Shown: positions 7,397-16,013, numbered from the stretch's first letter. The stretch is 64,000 nt of DNA from Ancylobacter lacus (GCF_018390635.1 NZ_JAHBGE010000001.1:1-64000); one strand, 5' to 3'. Notes: a model not told the origin generated them from the letters alone. Numbers and translations are program-made.

Positions 7397-8728
7397 ATGA
7401 CCAAGACCGATAACGCCACACAATTGACCGTGCGCCCGTGGGAACCCTGGGTGCAGCTCGCCTGCGGCATCGTCTGCATGGCGATGATCGCGAACCTCCA
7501 GTATGGCTGGACGCTGTTCGTCGATCCGATCGACCAGGCGCATGGCTGGGGCCGCGCCGCCATTCAGCTTGCCTTCACCATCTTCGTCGTCACCGAGACC
7601 TGGCTGGTCCCGGTCGAGGCGTGGTTCGTCGACAAGTACGGCCCGCGGGTCGTCATCATGTTCGGCGCGGTCATGATCACCCTGTCCTGGGTCGTCAATT
7701 CCTATGCCGACTCGCTCACCATGCTCTATGCGGGCGCGGTGCTGGGCGGCATCGGCGCCGGCTCCGTCTACGGCACCTGCGTCGGTAACGCGCTGAAGTG
7801 GTTCCCCTACCGCCGCGGCCTCGCCGCCGGCGCCACCGCCGCCGGCTTCGGCGCCGGCGCGGCGCTCACCGTGGTGCCGATCGCCGCGATGATCGCCAGC
7901 CATGGTTACGAGACCGCCTTTTTCCGCTTCGGCATCGGCCAGGGCGTCATCGTCTTCGTGCTCGCCCTGTTCCTCTACCCGCCGAAGCTGAAGATCGCCG
8001 CGCCTAAGAAGGCGTCGCACCTGCCGCAGAGCAAGATCGACTACAAGCCGTCCGAGACCATCACCAAGCCGGTGTTCTGGCTGCTCTACCTCATGTTCGT
8101 GATGGTCGCTTCCGGCGGCCTGATGGCGGCGGCGCAGATCGCCCCGATCGCCAAGGACCTCGGCGTCGCCAACCAGCAGGTCAACATCCTCGGCCTCCAG
8201 GCCGTGGCGCTGACGCTCGCCATCTCGCTCGACCGCATCTTCGACGGTTTCGGCCGGCCCCTCTTCGGCTTCATCTCGGACCGCATCGGCCGCGAGAACA
8301 CCATGTTCATCGCGTTCGGCACGGCGGCGGCCATGCTGCTGCTGCTGGTCTACCACGGCAGCAACCCGGTCGTGTTCGTGCTCGCCACCGCCTGCTTCTT
8401 CGGCGTGTTCGGCGAGATCTACAGCCTGTTCCCCGCCACCAGCGGTGACACCTTCGGCTCCAAGTTCGCCGCCACCAATGCCGGCATGCTCTACACCGCC
8501 AAGGGCACCGCGGCGCTGCTGGTGCCGCTCGCCGGCGTCGTCGCCTCGAACTATGGCTGGTACGCGGTGTTCGCGATCGCGGTGGCCTTCAACGCGACGG
8601 CGGCTTTCCTCGCCCTGTTCGTGCTGAAGCCGGTGCGCGCCGCGCACATCGCCCGCTCGGCCGCCGCTGCGGAAAAGACCGTCGGCACGGTCGGCGGCAA
8701 GGTTCAGTCCGGCAGCGCCATCGGCTGA
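7397..8728 (+). CDS. oxlT: MFS oxalate/formate antiporter OxlT-type
   Basis: A 443-aa inner-membrane protein with about 12 predicted helices. The opening VRPWEPWVQLACGIVCMAMI and the helix LQYGWTLFVDPI are typical of the oxalate:formate antiporter (OxlT) branch of the major facilitator family. A loop GPRVVIMFGA and a later DRIGREN match MFS loop motifs. In the best known case it exchanges oxalate for formate to make proton-motive force, but no formyl-CoA:oxalate transferase or oxalyl-CoA decarboxylase gene is nearby, so the real substrate may be another carboxylate. The start has a good ribosome site (AAGGCGAGGAACGAG). Its 3' end overlaps the convergent monooxygenase gene by 25 bp. Confidence 0.85.
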   Translation: MTKTDNATQLTVRPWEPWVQLACGIVCMAMIANLQYGWTLFVDPIDQAHGWGRAAIQLAFTIFVVTETWLVPVEAWFVDKYGPRVVIMFGAVMITLSWVVNSYADSLTMLYAGAVLGGIGAGSVYGTCVGNALKWFPYRRGLAAGATAAGFGAGAALTVVPIAAMIASHGYETAFFRFGIGQGVIVFVLALFLYPPKLKIAAPKKASHLPQSKIDYKPSETITKPVFWLLYLMFVMVASGGLMAAAQIAPIAKDLGVANQQVNILGLQAVALTLAISLDRIFDGFGRPLFGFISDRIGRENTMFIAFGTAAAMLLLLVYHGSNPVVFVLATACFFGVFGEIYSLFPATSGDTFGSKFAATNAGMLYTAKGTAALLVPLAGVVASNYGWYAVFAIAVAFNATAAFLALFVLKPVRAAHIARSAAAAEKTVGTVGGKVQSGSAIG

Positions 8729-10398
8729 CGATCGTCCCACACATCGCCCGGCCCCGGATTTTCCGGGGCCGTGGCACCTCCGAAGTGCCTGACGATACCC
8801 CACACCGCATTCAGCGCGGTGGTGACGGCGCCCTCGGCCCAGCCCGCGGTCCAGGAAATGTCGTCCCCGGCGAGGAAGATGCCGCGATGTTCCGGCGCCA
8901 TGTCCTCCTGCCGGAAATGCGCGAAGAGCCGCCGCTGATAGCGGTAATGGCCGGGCAGGTTGCCCTTGAACGCCCCCATGAAATTCGGATCGCTTTCCCA
9001 CGAGACGGTTATCGGCTCGCCGACGATGTGCGCGCGGATGTCCAGCCCGGGATAGATCTGCCGCAGGCTGTGCAGCGCCAGACGCACCCGCTCCTCCGCC
9101 GGGAGCGACATCCACTTCATCGCGTCGTCCTCCCAGGCGTAGGACAGGCAGATGACCCCCGGCCGGCCCTCGCCGTGATCGATGAGATAGGTGCCGCGGG
9201 TGATGCGGTCCGAGAGGGTGAGGCTGAAGACGTGCCGCCCCGTCGCCGGGTCGATGTCGCGCCAGAACGGCCGGTCCACCATGATGAAGGTCTTGGACGC
9301 CTGCATGTAGTGCGAGCGTTCCATCGCCATCCACATGGACGGGGGAAACAGCCGCTCGGCGCAGTCGATCCGCGCCGAGAGCAGCCAGGTCTGGCAGGTC
9401 ACCAGCACCGCGTCGAAGGTGGCGGTGCGGCCCCAGCGGTCGGTGACGGCGAGGCGACCGTCGGGCGCGCGGTCGATGGCGGCAACGCCGGGGCGCGGCG
9501 CGCCGCCATTCAGCGCCGCAAGGCTGGTTCCGGCGGGCCAGTGCACGCAGCGGGCGGGCGCCCGGCTCCAGAGCCGGGCCGGCAACTGCCCGACGCCGCC
9601 TTCGACCAGGCGATGCCCGGCGTCGGCATCGGTATAGACGACGCGCAGGATCTCCAGCATCGAGTTGGGGAAATCGGTGTCCCAGCCGCCGGTGCCGAAG
9701 CCGACCTGGCCGAACACCTCGCGATGGCGGAAGCTGCGGGTGCGGAATGCCTGCGAGCGGGCGATGAAGCCGTAGAAGCTCTCCTCGTCGAGGATCGGCA
9801 CCAGCCGGTTCCAGATCGCCTTGATGGCGCCGACGTCGCGGCGGCGGATGGCGGCCTGCATGCGGGCGAAATCGGCGCCGTACTCCAGCGCCTCCGCCCA
9901 GGCGTCCGCCACCTCGCGGAACAGCGCCGGCAGGTCGGCAAGGGTGCGGGCGTAATGGGCCTCGCCACCGAGTTCGATCACCGTGCTCGGCGTGGCCGGC
10001 GACAGCGGGTTGGGGAAGGGGCGGGTGGTGAGGCCCGCCTCGCGCAGATAGTAGGCGAAAGCGGTCGCCGAGGGCGGAAAGCGCATCGCGCCCAGTTCGG
10101 CGATGGTTTCCGGCGAGGAGCGGAACGGCTCGGAGCGCAGCCGTCCGCCGATCCGGTCGGCCTCGTAGACCACCGGCCGCAGGCCGAGCTTCATCAGTTC
10201 CTGCGCCGCCACCAGCCCGGCGATGCCCGCCCCGACCACGGCGATCTCGCGGCCATGCGCGGCGGCCGGCAGCCGGCCGAGGCCGGCGGGGTGCGCGAGA
10301 TGGTCGTCATAGGCGAACGGAAAATCCGGCCCGAACATGGTGATGGAGGGCTCACCGGCGCCCGGCTCCGCGGGCAACGCGTCGGCTGGAGAGGGCAT
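8704..10398 (-). CDS. FAD-dependent L-amino-acid 2-monooxygenase (arginine/lysine/tryptophan type)
   Basis: A 564-aa flavin amine oxidase. It has the dinucleotide-binding VVGAGIAGL (residues 54-62) with the acidic strand end VVYEADRIGGR, a central R-rich arginine-contact segment (ELGAMRFPPS), and the C-terminal FAD motif FLAGDDISWTAGWAEGA. Length and layout match the IaaM/DavB group, which decarboxylate an L-amino acid oxidatively to an amide one carbon shorter. Fourth gene of the minus-strand operon with a ureohydrolase and a nitrilase-type amidase. That company favours arginine as substrate (product 4-guanidinobutyramide) over lysine (DavB) or tryptophan (IaaM); this is inference. The ATG at 10398 is chosen over an upstream frame without homology. 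Confidence 0.78.
   Translation of the reverse strand: MPSPADALPAEPGAGEPSITMFGPDFPFAYDDHLAHPAGLGRLPAAAHGREIAVVGAGIAGLVAAQELMKLGLRPVVYEADRIGGRLRSEPFRSSPETIAELGAMRFPPSATAFAYYLREAGLTTRPFPNPLSPATPSTVIELGGEAHYARTLADLPALFREVADAWAEALEYGADFARMQAAIRRRDVGAIKAIWNRLVPILDEESFYGFIARSQAFRTRSFRHREVFGQVGFGTGGWDTDFPNSMLEILRVVYTDADAGHRLVEGGVGQLPARLWSRAPARCVHWPAGTSLAALNGGAPRPGVAAIDRAPDGRLAVTDRWGRTATFDAVLVTCQTWLLSARIDCAERLFPPSMWMAMERSHYMQASKTFIMVDRPFWRDIDPATGRHVFSLTLSDRITRGTYLIDHGEGRPGVICLSYAWEDDAMKWMSLPAEERVRLALHSLRQIYPGLDIRAHIVGEPITVSWESDPNFMGAFKGNLPGHYRYQRRLFAHFRQEDMAPEHRGIFLAGDDISWTAGWAEGAVTTALNAVWGIVRHFGGATAPENPGPGDVWDDRQPMALPD
8749..8771. repeat. 10-bp hairpin at the convergent oxlT/monooxygenase ends
   Basis: CGGCCCCGGA at 8749-8758, loop TTT, then the exact complement at 8762-8771. 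It lies 20 bp past the oxlT stop but inside the coding end of the opposing gene. It could terminate oxlT transcripts, though no T tract follows. Confidence 0.4.
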
Positions 10399-10424
10399 GG
10401 CGGCTCCGGGCGGCGGAAGGTTTC

Positions 10425-11741
10425 TCAGGTCGAGGGCATGACGGGTCGCGGCGCCGTGGCCTGCGGGGCCGGTGAGCCGCAGCACAGGCTGTTGCGGCCC
10501 TCCGCCTTGGCCCGGTAGAGCGCATCGTCGGCGCGGGCGAAAAGGCTGGCGGCATCTTCCTGCGGGCGTGGCACGACACAGCCGATGCTCAGGGTGACGA
10601 TGATCCGGTGGCCGCCGACTTCCACCGGGGTGGCGGCGAGGGCCGTCAGCAGGCGGCGGCCCACCCGCTCGGCCTCGGTCTCGTTCATGTCCGGCAGCAG
10701 CACGGCGAATTCCTCGCCGCCGATCCGGGCGAGGAGGTCTGCCTGCCGTAGCTGGCGCCGGCAGCGGGCGGCAACCGCGCGCAGCACTTCATCCCCGCTC
10801 AGGTGGCCGAAACGGTCGTTGATGGCCTTGAAGTGATCGATGTCGATCAGCAGCAGCCCGAAACCACGTCCCCACTGGCTGAAGGCGTCGAGCGCGAGGG
10901 CGACGTCTTCCTCGAAGCGGCGGCGGTTCCACAGGCCGGTCAAGGGATCGGAGACGGCGAGGTGGCGCAGCTCCCGCTCGGTCTCGCGCTGGCTCGTGAC
11001 GTCCCACAGCGCGAGGACGTAGTAAGGGCCGATCCAGCGATAGCGGAACTGCACCGTGCGCCGGCTGCCGTCGCGGCAGCGCACCGACCACTCGCTGAAC
11101 TGAACCCGGCCGGCCTCCCGCCGCGCCGCCTGCAGCTTGGCCAGCCATTCGGCGTGGGCGGCGGCGCGCTCGGCCGGGTCGGGAAAGCCGAACTCCCACC
11201 AGTCGTCGTGATGGAGGATGGGCCGCTCCGGGTACAGGAACAGCTCGTCCGACATCTTGTTGTAGAGCACGCCCTTCAGCTCGGAATCGTAGATCTCGAT
11301 GCCGACCGGGAAATGGTCGAGGATTTCGACGAGGTTCTCCTGCAGCGAGCGGGCGATCTCGGCGCGCAGGGTGAGGACGTAGTCCCCCTGGGGCAGCCGG
11401 CCGAGACTGACATGCACCAGCCGTGTCGCAGCCTCGCCGTGCAGGTGCAGGAACAGCCCGTGCCACCTCTCCGCGATGGCGGAGGCGATCGCGGCCTCCG
11501 CGTGAGGGGGATCGACCAGCGCCACGAGGGCGGCGAGCGGCTGCGGCAGCTCCGCCTCCAGGTCGATGCCGAGAAGGTCGCGACCGCGCTGGTTCGCCGC
11601 CACGGCTAGCAGGTCGGACCCGCGCAGGATGAGCAGCGGGGCGTCGATCGCGTGGACCCAGTCATACATATCGCCATATTGCGGGCGCTGCTGCTTGATG
11701 TCGATCTGGTTTCGGCCGGCGCATGCCGTGCCAAATGTCAC
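10425..11741 (-). CDS. Diguanylate cyclase with PAS-like sensor
   Basis: A 438-aa protein from a GTG at 11741 that overlaps the amidase stop (GTGA); an ATG at 11669 (MYDWVHAID) is an alternative. Residues about 25-130 and 130-255 look like two PAS-type modules, the second ending in LWDVTSQRETERELRHL, a typical PAS-to-GGDEF linker. The GGDEF domain spans about 262-420 with an intact GGEEF active site at 341-345 and an RQAD inhibitory site (RxxD) five residues before it, so product feedback is expected. There are no membrane helices. It should make cyclic di-GMP. Its place between amidase and monooxygenase in a catabolic operon, with translational coupling, is unusual and suggests that substrate use is linked to motility or biofilm behaviour. 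Confidence 0.9.
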   Translation of the reverse strand: MTFGTACAGRNQIDIKQQRPQYGDMYDWVHAIDAPLLILRGSDLLAVAANQRGRDLLGIDLEAELPQPLAALVALVDPPHAEAAIASAIAERWHGLFLHLHGEAATRLVHVSLGRLPQGDYVLTLRAEIARSLQENLVEILDHFPVGIEIYDSELKGVLYNKMSDELFLYPERPILHHDDWWEFGFPDPAERAAAHAEWLAKLQAARREAGRVQFSEWSVRCRDGSRRTVQFRYRWIGPYYVLALWDVTSQRETERELRHLAVSDPLTGLWNRRRFEEDVALALDAFSQWGRGFGLLLIDIDHFKAINDRFGHLSGDEVLRAVAARCRRQLRQADLLARIGGEEFAVLLPDMNETEAERVGRRLLTALAATPVEVGGHRIIVTLSIGCVVPRPQEDAASLFARADDALYRAKAEGRNSLCCGSPAPQATAPRPVMPST

Positions 11742-12583
11742 GCCGCCGTAGTGTGCCGGGCGGAAGCGGCGTTCGCCAGCGGCCCGTAAAGGTCGGGGCG
11801 GCGGTCGGCGAGATAGGTGTTGAAGCGCCGGGCCGCCTCCAGCGCGCCACGGCTCAGCTCGGCGACGATCATCTCCTCGCCCTCGCCGGCCAGCGCCACA
11901 TTGACACCGGAAGGGCCGCCAACGCAGCTCAGGCCGAGATAGTCGAGCGCGCCTTCGCGGCCCACCCGATTGGCGTAGGCGACATAGACGCTGTTCTCGA
12001 AGGCCCGCGCCGGCACCACGAGATGGGAGACCCGCTCATGCGGCTTCATGTTGGCGGTGGGCACGATGACGAGGTCGGCACCGGCCAGCGCGAGGCTCCG
12101 CACCGCTTCGGGATGCTCGACATCGTAGCAGATCAGGAGCCCGACCCTGAAAGCGCCCAGCTGCGCGAGGCGGCCGATCTCCTGCCCCGGCGCGAACATC
12201 GAGCGGTCGAGCTCGGCGAAGAGGTGCGTCTTGCGGTAGTTGAGGAGCAGGGTGCCGTCGGCCCCGACCAGCACGGCGGCGTTGTAGACGGCGCCGTCAC
12301 CGCCACGCTCGGGGTAGCCATAGGCGAGGGCGATGCCGTGGCGGCGGGCGATCTGGGCCGCCCGGCGGAAGGCCGGCCCCTCCGCGGGTTCGGCCCCGCG
12401 CGCGGCGGCCTCCCGGCCGATGGCGTAGCCGGAGAGGAACATCTCCGGCGCGACGAGAAGCCCCGCTCCCGCTGCGGCGGCACCGGCGGCCGCGGCCTCC
12501 AGCCGGTCCAGATTGGCGGCGGCGTCGTTGCCGGGGTCGCCGGCGGTCTGCCACAGGGCAATACGGAGCGTCTCGTCGGCCAT
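11738..12583 (-). CDS. Carbon-nitrogen hydrolase (nitrilase family), putative 4-guanidinobutyramide amidase
   Basis: A 281-aa enzyme with the Glu-Lys-Cys triad visible: Glu47 (VAPEMFLSG), Lys118 (NYRKTHLF) and Cys152 (LICYDVEHPE). It belongs with short-chain amide hydrolases such as DavA (5-aminovaleramidase). In this operon, after an amino-acid 2-monooxygenase and with a ureohydrolase, the likely reaction is hydrolysis of 4-guanidinobutyramide to 4-guanidinobutyrate plus ammonia; the exact substrate is inference. The ATG lies 2 bp after the ureohydrolase stop. The stop overlaps the cyclase GTG. The DavA substrate 5-aminovaleramide is the main alternative. Confidence 0.85.
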   Translation of the reverse strand: MADETLRIALWQTAGDPGNDAAANLDRLEAAAAGAAAAGAGLLVAPEMFLSGYAIGREAAARGAEPAEGPAFRRAAQIARRHGIALAYGYPERGGDGAVYNAAVLVGADGTLLLNYRKTHLFAELDRSMFAPGQEIGRLAQLGAFRVGLLICYDVEHPEAVRSLALAGADLVIVPTANMKPHERVSHLVVPARAFENSVYVAYANRVGREGALDYLGLSCVGGPSGVNVALAGEGEEMIVAELSRGALEAARRFNTYLADRRPDLYGPLANAASARHTTAA

Positions 12584-12585
12584 GG

Positions 12586-13641
12586 TCAGCTTCCCCGGCG
12601 TGCCTTGAGGGCGGTCACCGACATGCAGAAGATCTCGAACAGCACCTGCGCCGCGGCATGGGCGGTGTTGCTGGTCGGGTCGTACTGGGGGGCAACCTCC
12701 ACGACGTCGCCGCCGATCACGTTCAGCCCGTTGAGCCCGCGCAGAATCTCCAGCACCTCGCGCGAGGTGAGGCCGCCGATTTCCGGCGTGCCGGTGCCGG
12801 GGGCGAAGGCGGGATCGAGGCTGTCGACGTCGAAGGAGACATAGACCGGCCCGTCGCCGAGAACCTCGCGGGCCTTGGCGATGATCGCGGGCACCCCGAG
12901 GCCGGTGACCTCCTCGGCATGGATCACGGTCATGCCGGTCTCATAGGAGAACTCCCACAGGAATTCGGCGCCGCCGCGAATGCCGATCTGAATGGTCCGC
13001 TCGGGGTCGAGCACGCCGTCCAGCACGGCTTTGCGGAACGGGCCGCCATGGTGGAACTTGGAGCCTTCGTAGTCGCCGCTGGTGTCGCAATGGGCGTCGA
13101 TGTGGAGCATGCCGACCGGCTTCGTCTCGCCGATCGCCTTCAGGATCGAGCCGGTGATGGAATGGTCGCCGCCGACGGCGATCGGCACCACGCCGGCCTC
13201 TACCACCTTCTTGAAGAAGGCCTCGATATCCTCGTGGCAGCTCTCCAGGCTGAACCGGCTGCGGAACGGCAGGTCGCCGATATCCGCCACCGCCACCTCG
13301 GCTGCCGGCACCATGTTCAGCACATGCTCATAGGGGCCGATGCGCTCGATGGCGCGGACCGCGCGCGGCCCGAGCCGGGCTCCGGCGCGGTTGGTGACGC
13401 CGAGGTCCATCGGCACCCCGATCAGCGCCACGTCCAGCCCGCCGAAGTCCGGGAGATCGGCGGCGTCGGGGCGGTAGGGCGCGTCCAGCAGCGTCGCGGC
13501 ATTGGCCCAGGGCCATACGCGCCGGCCGCCATCCTTGAACTGGAGTTCGGCTACCCGCTTGAACGTCGGGTCGAACACCACACCGCCCGGAACCCCGGCA
13601 TATTTGCCGCGGATCTTCGCGAGCTTCTCATCGTCCCACAT
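12586..13641 (-). CDS. Ureohydrolase (agmatinase family), putative guanidinobutyrase
   Basis: A 351-aa arginase/agmatinase-fold enzyme with all Mn ligands visible: His160 in GGDHS, Asp182/His184/Asp186 in DAHCD, Asp271/Asp273 in SFDVDSLDP. The long N-terminus and the FHHGGPFRKAVLDGVLDP segment resemble guanidinobutyrase and guanidinopropionase more than short agmatinases. Expected reaction: 4-guanidinobutyrate to 4-aminobutyrate plus urea. First gene of the operon with amidase, diguanylate cyclase and 2-monooxygenase. The GABA formed could be finished by a transaminase (not in the window) and by GabD at 5450. Agmatine is the alternative substrate. Confidence 0.85.
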   Translation of the reverse strand: MWDDEKLAKIRGKYAGVPGGVVFDPTFKRVAELQFKDGGRRVWPWANAATLLDAPYRPDAADLPDFGGLDVALIGVPMDLGVTNRAGARLGPRAVRAIERIGPYEHVLNMVPAAEVAVADIGDLPFRSRFSLESCHEDIEAFFKKVVEAGVVPIAVGGDHSITGSILKAIGETKPVGMLHIDAHCDTSGDYEGSKFHHGGPFRKAVLDGVLDPERTIQIGIRGGAEFLWEFSYETGMTVIHAEEVTGLGVPAIIAKAREVLGDGPVYVSFDVDSLDPAFAPGTGTPEIGGLTSREVLEILRGLNGLNVIGGDVVEVAPQYDPTSNTAHAAAQVLFEIFCMSVTALKARRGS

Positions 13642-13727
13642 GTCTCATGTCCACTGCACGGATAGGAGGGGCAGAGACTAGCCGGCCGCCGTTTCCGGCG
13701 GGAGCGCGAAAGAGCGGCAATGCGCCG

Positions 13728-14249
13728 TTATTTTCGGCGGGGGGATAAAGAGGCTCCGCTCAGGACGCGGCGGGCGAGGCGCCGGGCGCCCAGCTTCACC
13801 TTCTGGATGAAGCTCCATGCCCAGGTTGCGCGCAGCCAGCGGAAAAGGGCTTCCCGCCAGGCCTCGAACACGGCGAGGCCAAAGGCGAACCAGCCATAGG
13901 TCGTCAGCTTGGCGCGGCCGGCGTTGAACACCCGTTCGACCACGACGAAGCTGATGAGATAGGCGGTGCAGAGCATCAGCAGCCCGCTCCAGAAGCCGTC
14001 TTCCGCCATCCAGAACACCGCCACGATCTTTACCGGCTCGGCGATGGCGAACGGGATCCCCAGCAGCAGCAGGATGACCAGCCGGGGCTGGCGGGCGACG
14101 AAACGCTCGAACCGCTGCATCAGCCGCAGCGAGGCGATCCAGCGGCCGAGCGGCCGGTAAAGCGGGCGCGCCACCTCGTCCAGCAGCACGAGCGCGCCAA
14201 TGAGGACCTTCAGCGGCAGCAGCAGGAGGCGGAGCAGCAGGCGATTCAT
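13728..14249 (-). CDS. Conserved membrane protein of unknown function
   Basis: A 173-aa protein with about three hydrophobic segments: residues 4-23, 57-78 (VILLLLGIPFAIAEPVKIVA) and 85-105 (GLLMLCTAYLISFVVVERVF). The C-terminus is strongly basic (KLGARRLARRVL, then SPRRK) and probably cytoplasmic. No catalytic motif was seen. It ends just downstream of the ureohydrolase start region but is a separate unit. A similar uncharacterised family occurs across Hyphomicrobiales as far as I can recall. Confidence 0.7.
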   Translation of the reverse strand: MNRLLLRLLLLPLKVLIGALVLLDEVARPLYRPLGRWIASLRLMQRFERFVARQPRLVILLLLGIPFAIAEPVKIVAVFWMAEDGFWSGLLMLCTAYLISFVVVERVFNAGRAKLTTYGWFAFGLAVFEAWREALFRWLRATWAWSFIQKVKLGARRLARRVLSGASLSPRRK

Positions 14250-14309
14250 GGAGAATACCGTCGCGGCACGATGCGGCTTATCTGCGGCGCGCCGGGTGCC
14301 TTCATCGCG

Positions 14310-15542
14310 CTACTCCTCCCGTGGCGCACGGCAGGACAGCGCCGCGGCCAGCCAGAAGCCCAGCGCCAGCAGCACGGTCCCCGCCGTGAGCACGAGCAGC
14401 ACGGCCTCATAGGACCCGCTCATCGACCACAGCATGGCCGCCGCCAGCGGCGCCAGCGCCCGCGACACCGAGGCGGGCGCGGCGATGATGCCGTTCACGG
14501 CGCCATAGGCCCGGGTCGTCAGCATCTCCGGCACGGCGAGGCCGCGCACGATCGTCATGATGCCGTTCGCCGCGCCATACAGCACGGCCACCCCCCCGAC
14601 CAGCACGAACAGCCGTGGCCCTTCCGCCAGCGCTAGCATCACCAGGGGAAATACGACGACGGTGACCGAGCCGATCAACCGCACCGAGGCGCGCGGCGCC
14701 AGCACCCAGATCGCGACGCGCCCCGCCACCTGCGCCGGCCCCACCACCGCCATCGCGGTGACGACGCCTGCGGGATCGAAGCCGCGCTCGCCGAGCAGGG
14801 GATAGAGGTGGAAGGTGAAGGCGGAGAACATGGCGGAATACGCCGTGAAGGTGACGGCGAGCGCCCAGAACACCGGCTGGCCGAGTGCCCAGCGCACCAC
14901 GGACGCGTCGCTCCGCGGCGCTTCACCCTCTGCCGGGGCCGGCGAGGGCTGGTCGAGCCGTGGGTCGATGGTGAGGGCGTTCAGCACGGCGCAGATCAGG
15001 ATATTGACAAGGCCGAGCCCGATCAGCGCGCCCCGCCAGCCGACATGATCGACCAGCATCTGAACCACCGGGACGAACACGGTGGAGGCAAAGCCCCCCC
15101 ACAGGGTCAGGGCGGTGATGCCGGCGCGGGCATGGCGCGCGCCGGAACGCCGCGCCACCACGGCGAAGGCGGGATCATAAAGCGTCGTGGCCTGCAGCAG
15201 CCCGACCCCCGCCGCGCAGCCATAGAACAGCGCGAGGCTGCCGGCCTGCGACCACACCAGCAGCAGGAGCCCGGCCAGCAGCGAGCCGCCGGTCATCACC
15301 AGCCGTCCATGGCCACGGTCGATGGCCGTTCCGACGGGATAGGCGGCGATGCCGGCGAGGGCGAGGCCGACGGTGGCCGCGCCGTACAGCTCGGTCTTCG
15401 ACCAGCCGAGATCGAGCCGCATGGCTTCGGCGATGAGGGGGAAGCTGTAGTAGAGCGAGCCCCACGAACCGATCTGGGCGATGCCGAGACCGGTGATGAA
15501 CAGGCTGTGCGGGCGCGGGGCGGTGTGGTCGGTCATGGGCAA
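14310..15542 (-). CDS. MFS transporter
   Basis: A 410-aa inner-membrane protein with about 12 helices, a short central loop (DPRLDQPSPAPAEGEAPRS, residues about 193-211) and the N-half motif DRGHGRLVMTGG between helices 2 and 3. It starts MPMTDHTAPRPHSLFITGLG; an ATG two codons later is equally possible. The YxSF-type first helices resemble monocarboxylate/oxalate-like MFS permeases, but the substrate cannot be read from sequence. It stands alone, with no enzyme genes coupled to it. Confidence 0.85.
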   Translation of the reverse strand: MPMTDHTAPRPHSLFITGLGIAQIGSWGSLYYSFPLIAEAMRLDLGWSKTELYGAATVGLALAGIAAYPVGTAIDRGHGRLVMTGGSLLAGLLLLVWSQAGSLALFYGCAAGVGLLQATTLYDPAFAVVARRSGARHARAGITALTLWGGFASTVFVPVVQMLVDHVGWRGALIGLGLVNILICAVLNALTIDPRLDQPSPAPAEGEAPRSDASVVRWALGQPVFWALAVTFTAYSAMFSAFTFHLYPLLGERGFDPAGVVTAMAVVGPAQVAGRVAIWVLAPRASVRLIGSVTVVVFPLVMLALAEGPRLFVLVGGVAVLYGAANGIMTIVRGLAVPEMLTTRAYGAVNGIIAAPASVSRALAPLAAAMLWSMSGSYEAVLLVLTAGTVLLALGFWLAAALSCRAPREE

Positions 15543-15857
15543 CTCGCCGCGCCGATCGCGGCGCGCCGCGCCTCATAGCAGCCGCGGCCCGTCGCGGCGA
15601 CCCGTTGCGCGGATGGAAGCTCTCCCGGGTGCGGCCCGCGGCGGTGGCGGGCGCACCAGTCGTGGCCCCGCCGGCCATGCGACCCGGGCCACCATCGCGA
15701 TCGTCTCCGATTGCCGCGTCCGCCGGTCACGGTGGCCTGCGTCGGAACCCCGGCGGCTCCGGGGCAGCGGCTTGACGGCGGCGCCGCTGGATAAAACGGG
15801 AGGGCGCCCCGACCGGCGCGGCGCCCCCCCAGCCCCTGCATCATGCCCCGGGCGGCA
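15543..15857. other. Gene-free GC-rich spacer
   Basis: About 315 bp with no supportable coding sequence, terminator or clear promoter. Short open frames on both strands look like GC-driven noise. Confidence 0.5.
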
Positions 15858-16013
15858 TCACTGACCCGGCGGGTCGACCTTCAGGCCGTTGGGGCCGACC
15901 TTGATCTCCAGTGAGTTCTTGTCTTCCTCGTGCTTCTGATAGGCGTAGGCGCCCATCACCCCGATGGCGACGACCAGCAGGGCGATCAGGGCGTAGAGAG
16001 CGTTCCGCGTCAT
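15858..16013 (-). CDS. Small single-pass membrane protein (51 aa)
   Basis: MTRNALYALIALLVVAIGVM starts a 51-aa protein: a short basic N-terminus, one strong hydrophobic helix (residues 6-25), then a charged linker (QKHEEDKNS) and a conserved-looking tail (LEIKVGPNGLKVDPPGQ). Similar tiny helix-plus-linker proteins are common in Hyphomicrobiales genomes. The ATG lies in a clear position and is followed by sensible codon use. Function unknown. The tail repeats a beta-like V-G/D-P-x-G pattern. Confidence 0.7.
   Translation of the reverse strand: MTRNALYALIALLVVAIGVMGAYAYQKHEEDKNSLEIKVGPNGLKVDPPGQ

Noticed and set aside
8704-10398. Tryptophan 2-monooxygenase (IaaM) for auxin synthesis
   Set aside because: The amidase present is of the nitrilase family, not the IaaH amidase-signature type, and a ureohydrolase is in the operon, so an indole-acetamide route is less likely.
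8785-10518. A 577-codon + strand frame
   Set aside because: Shadow of the FAD monooxygenase.
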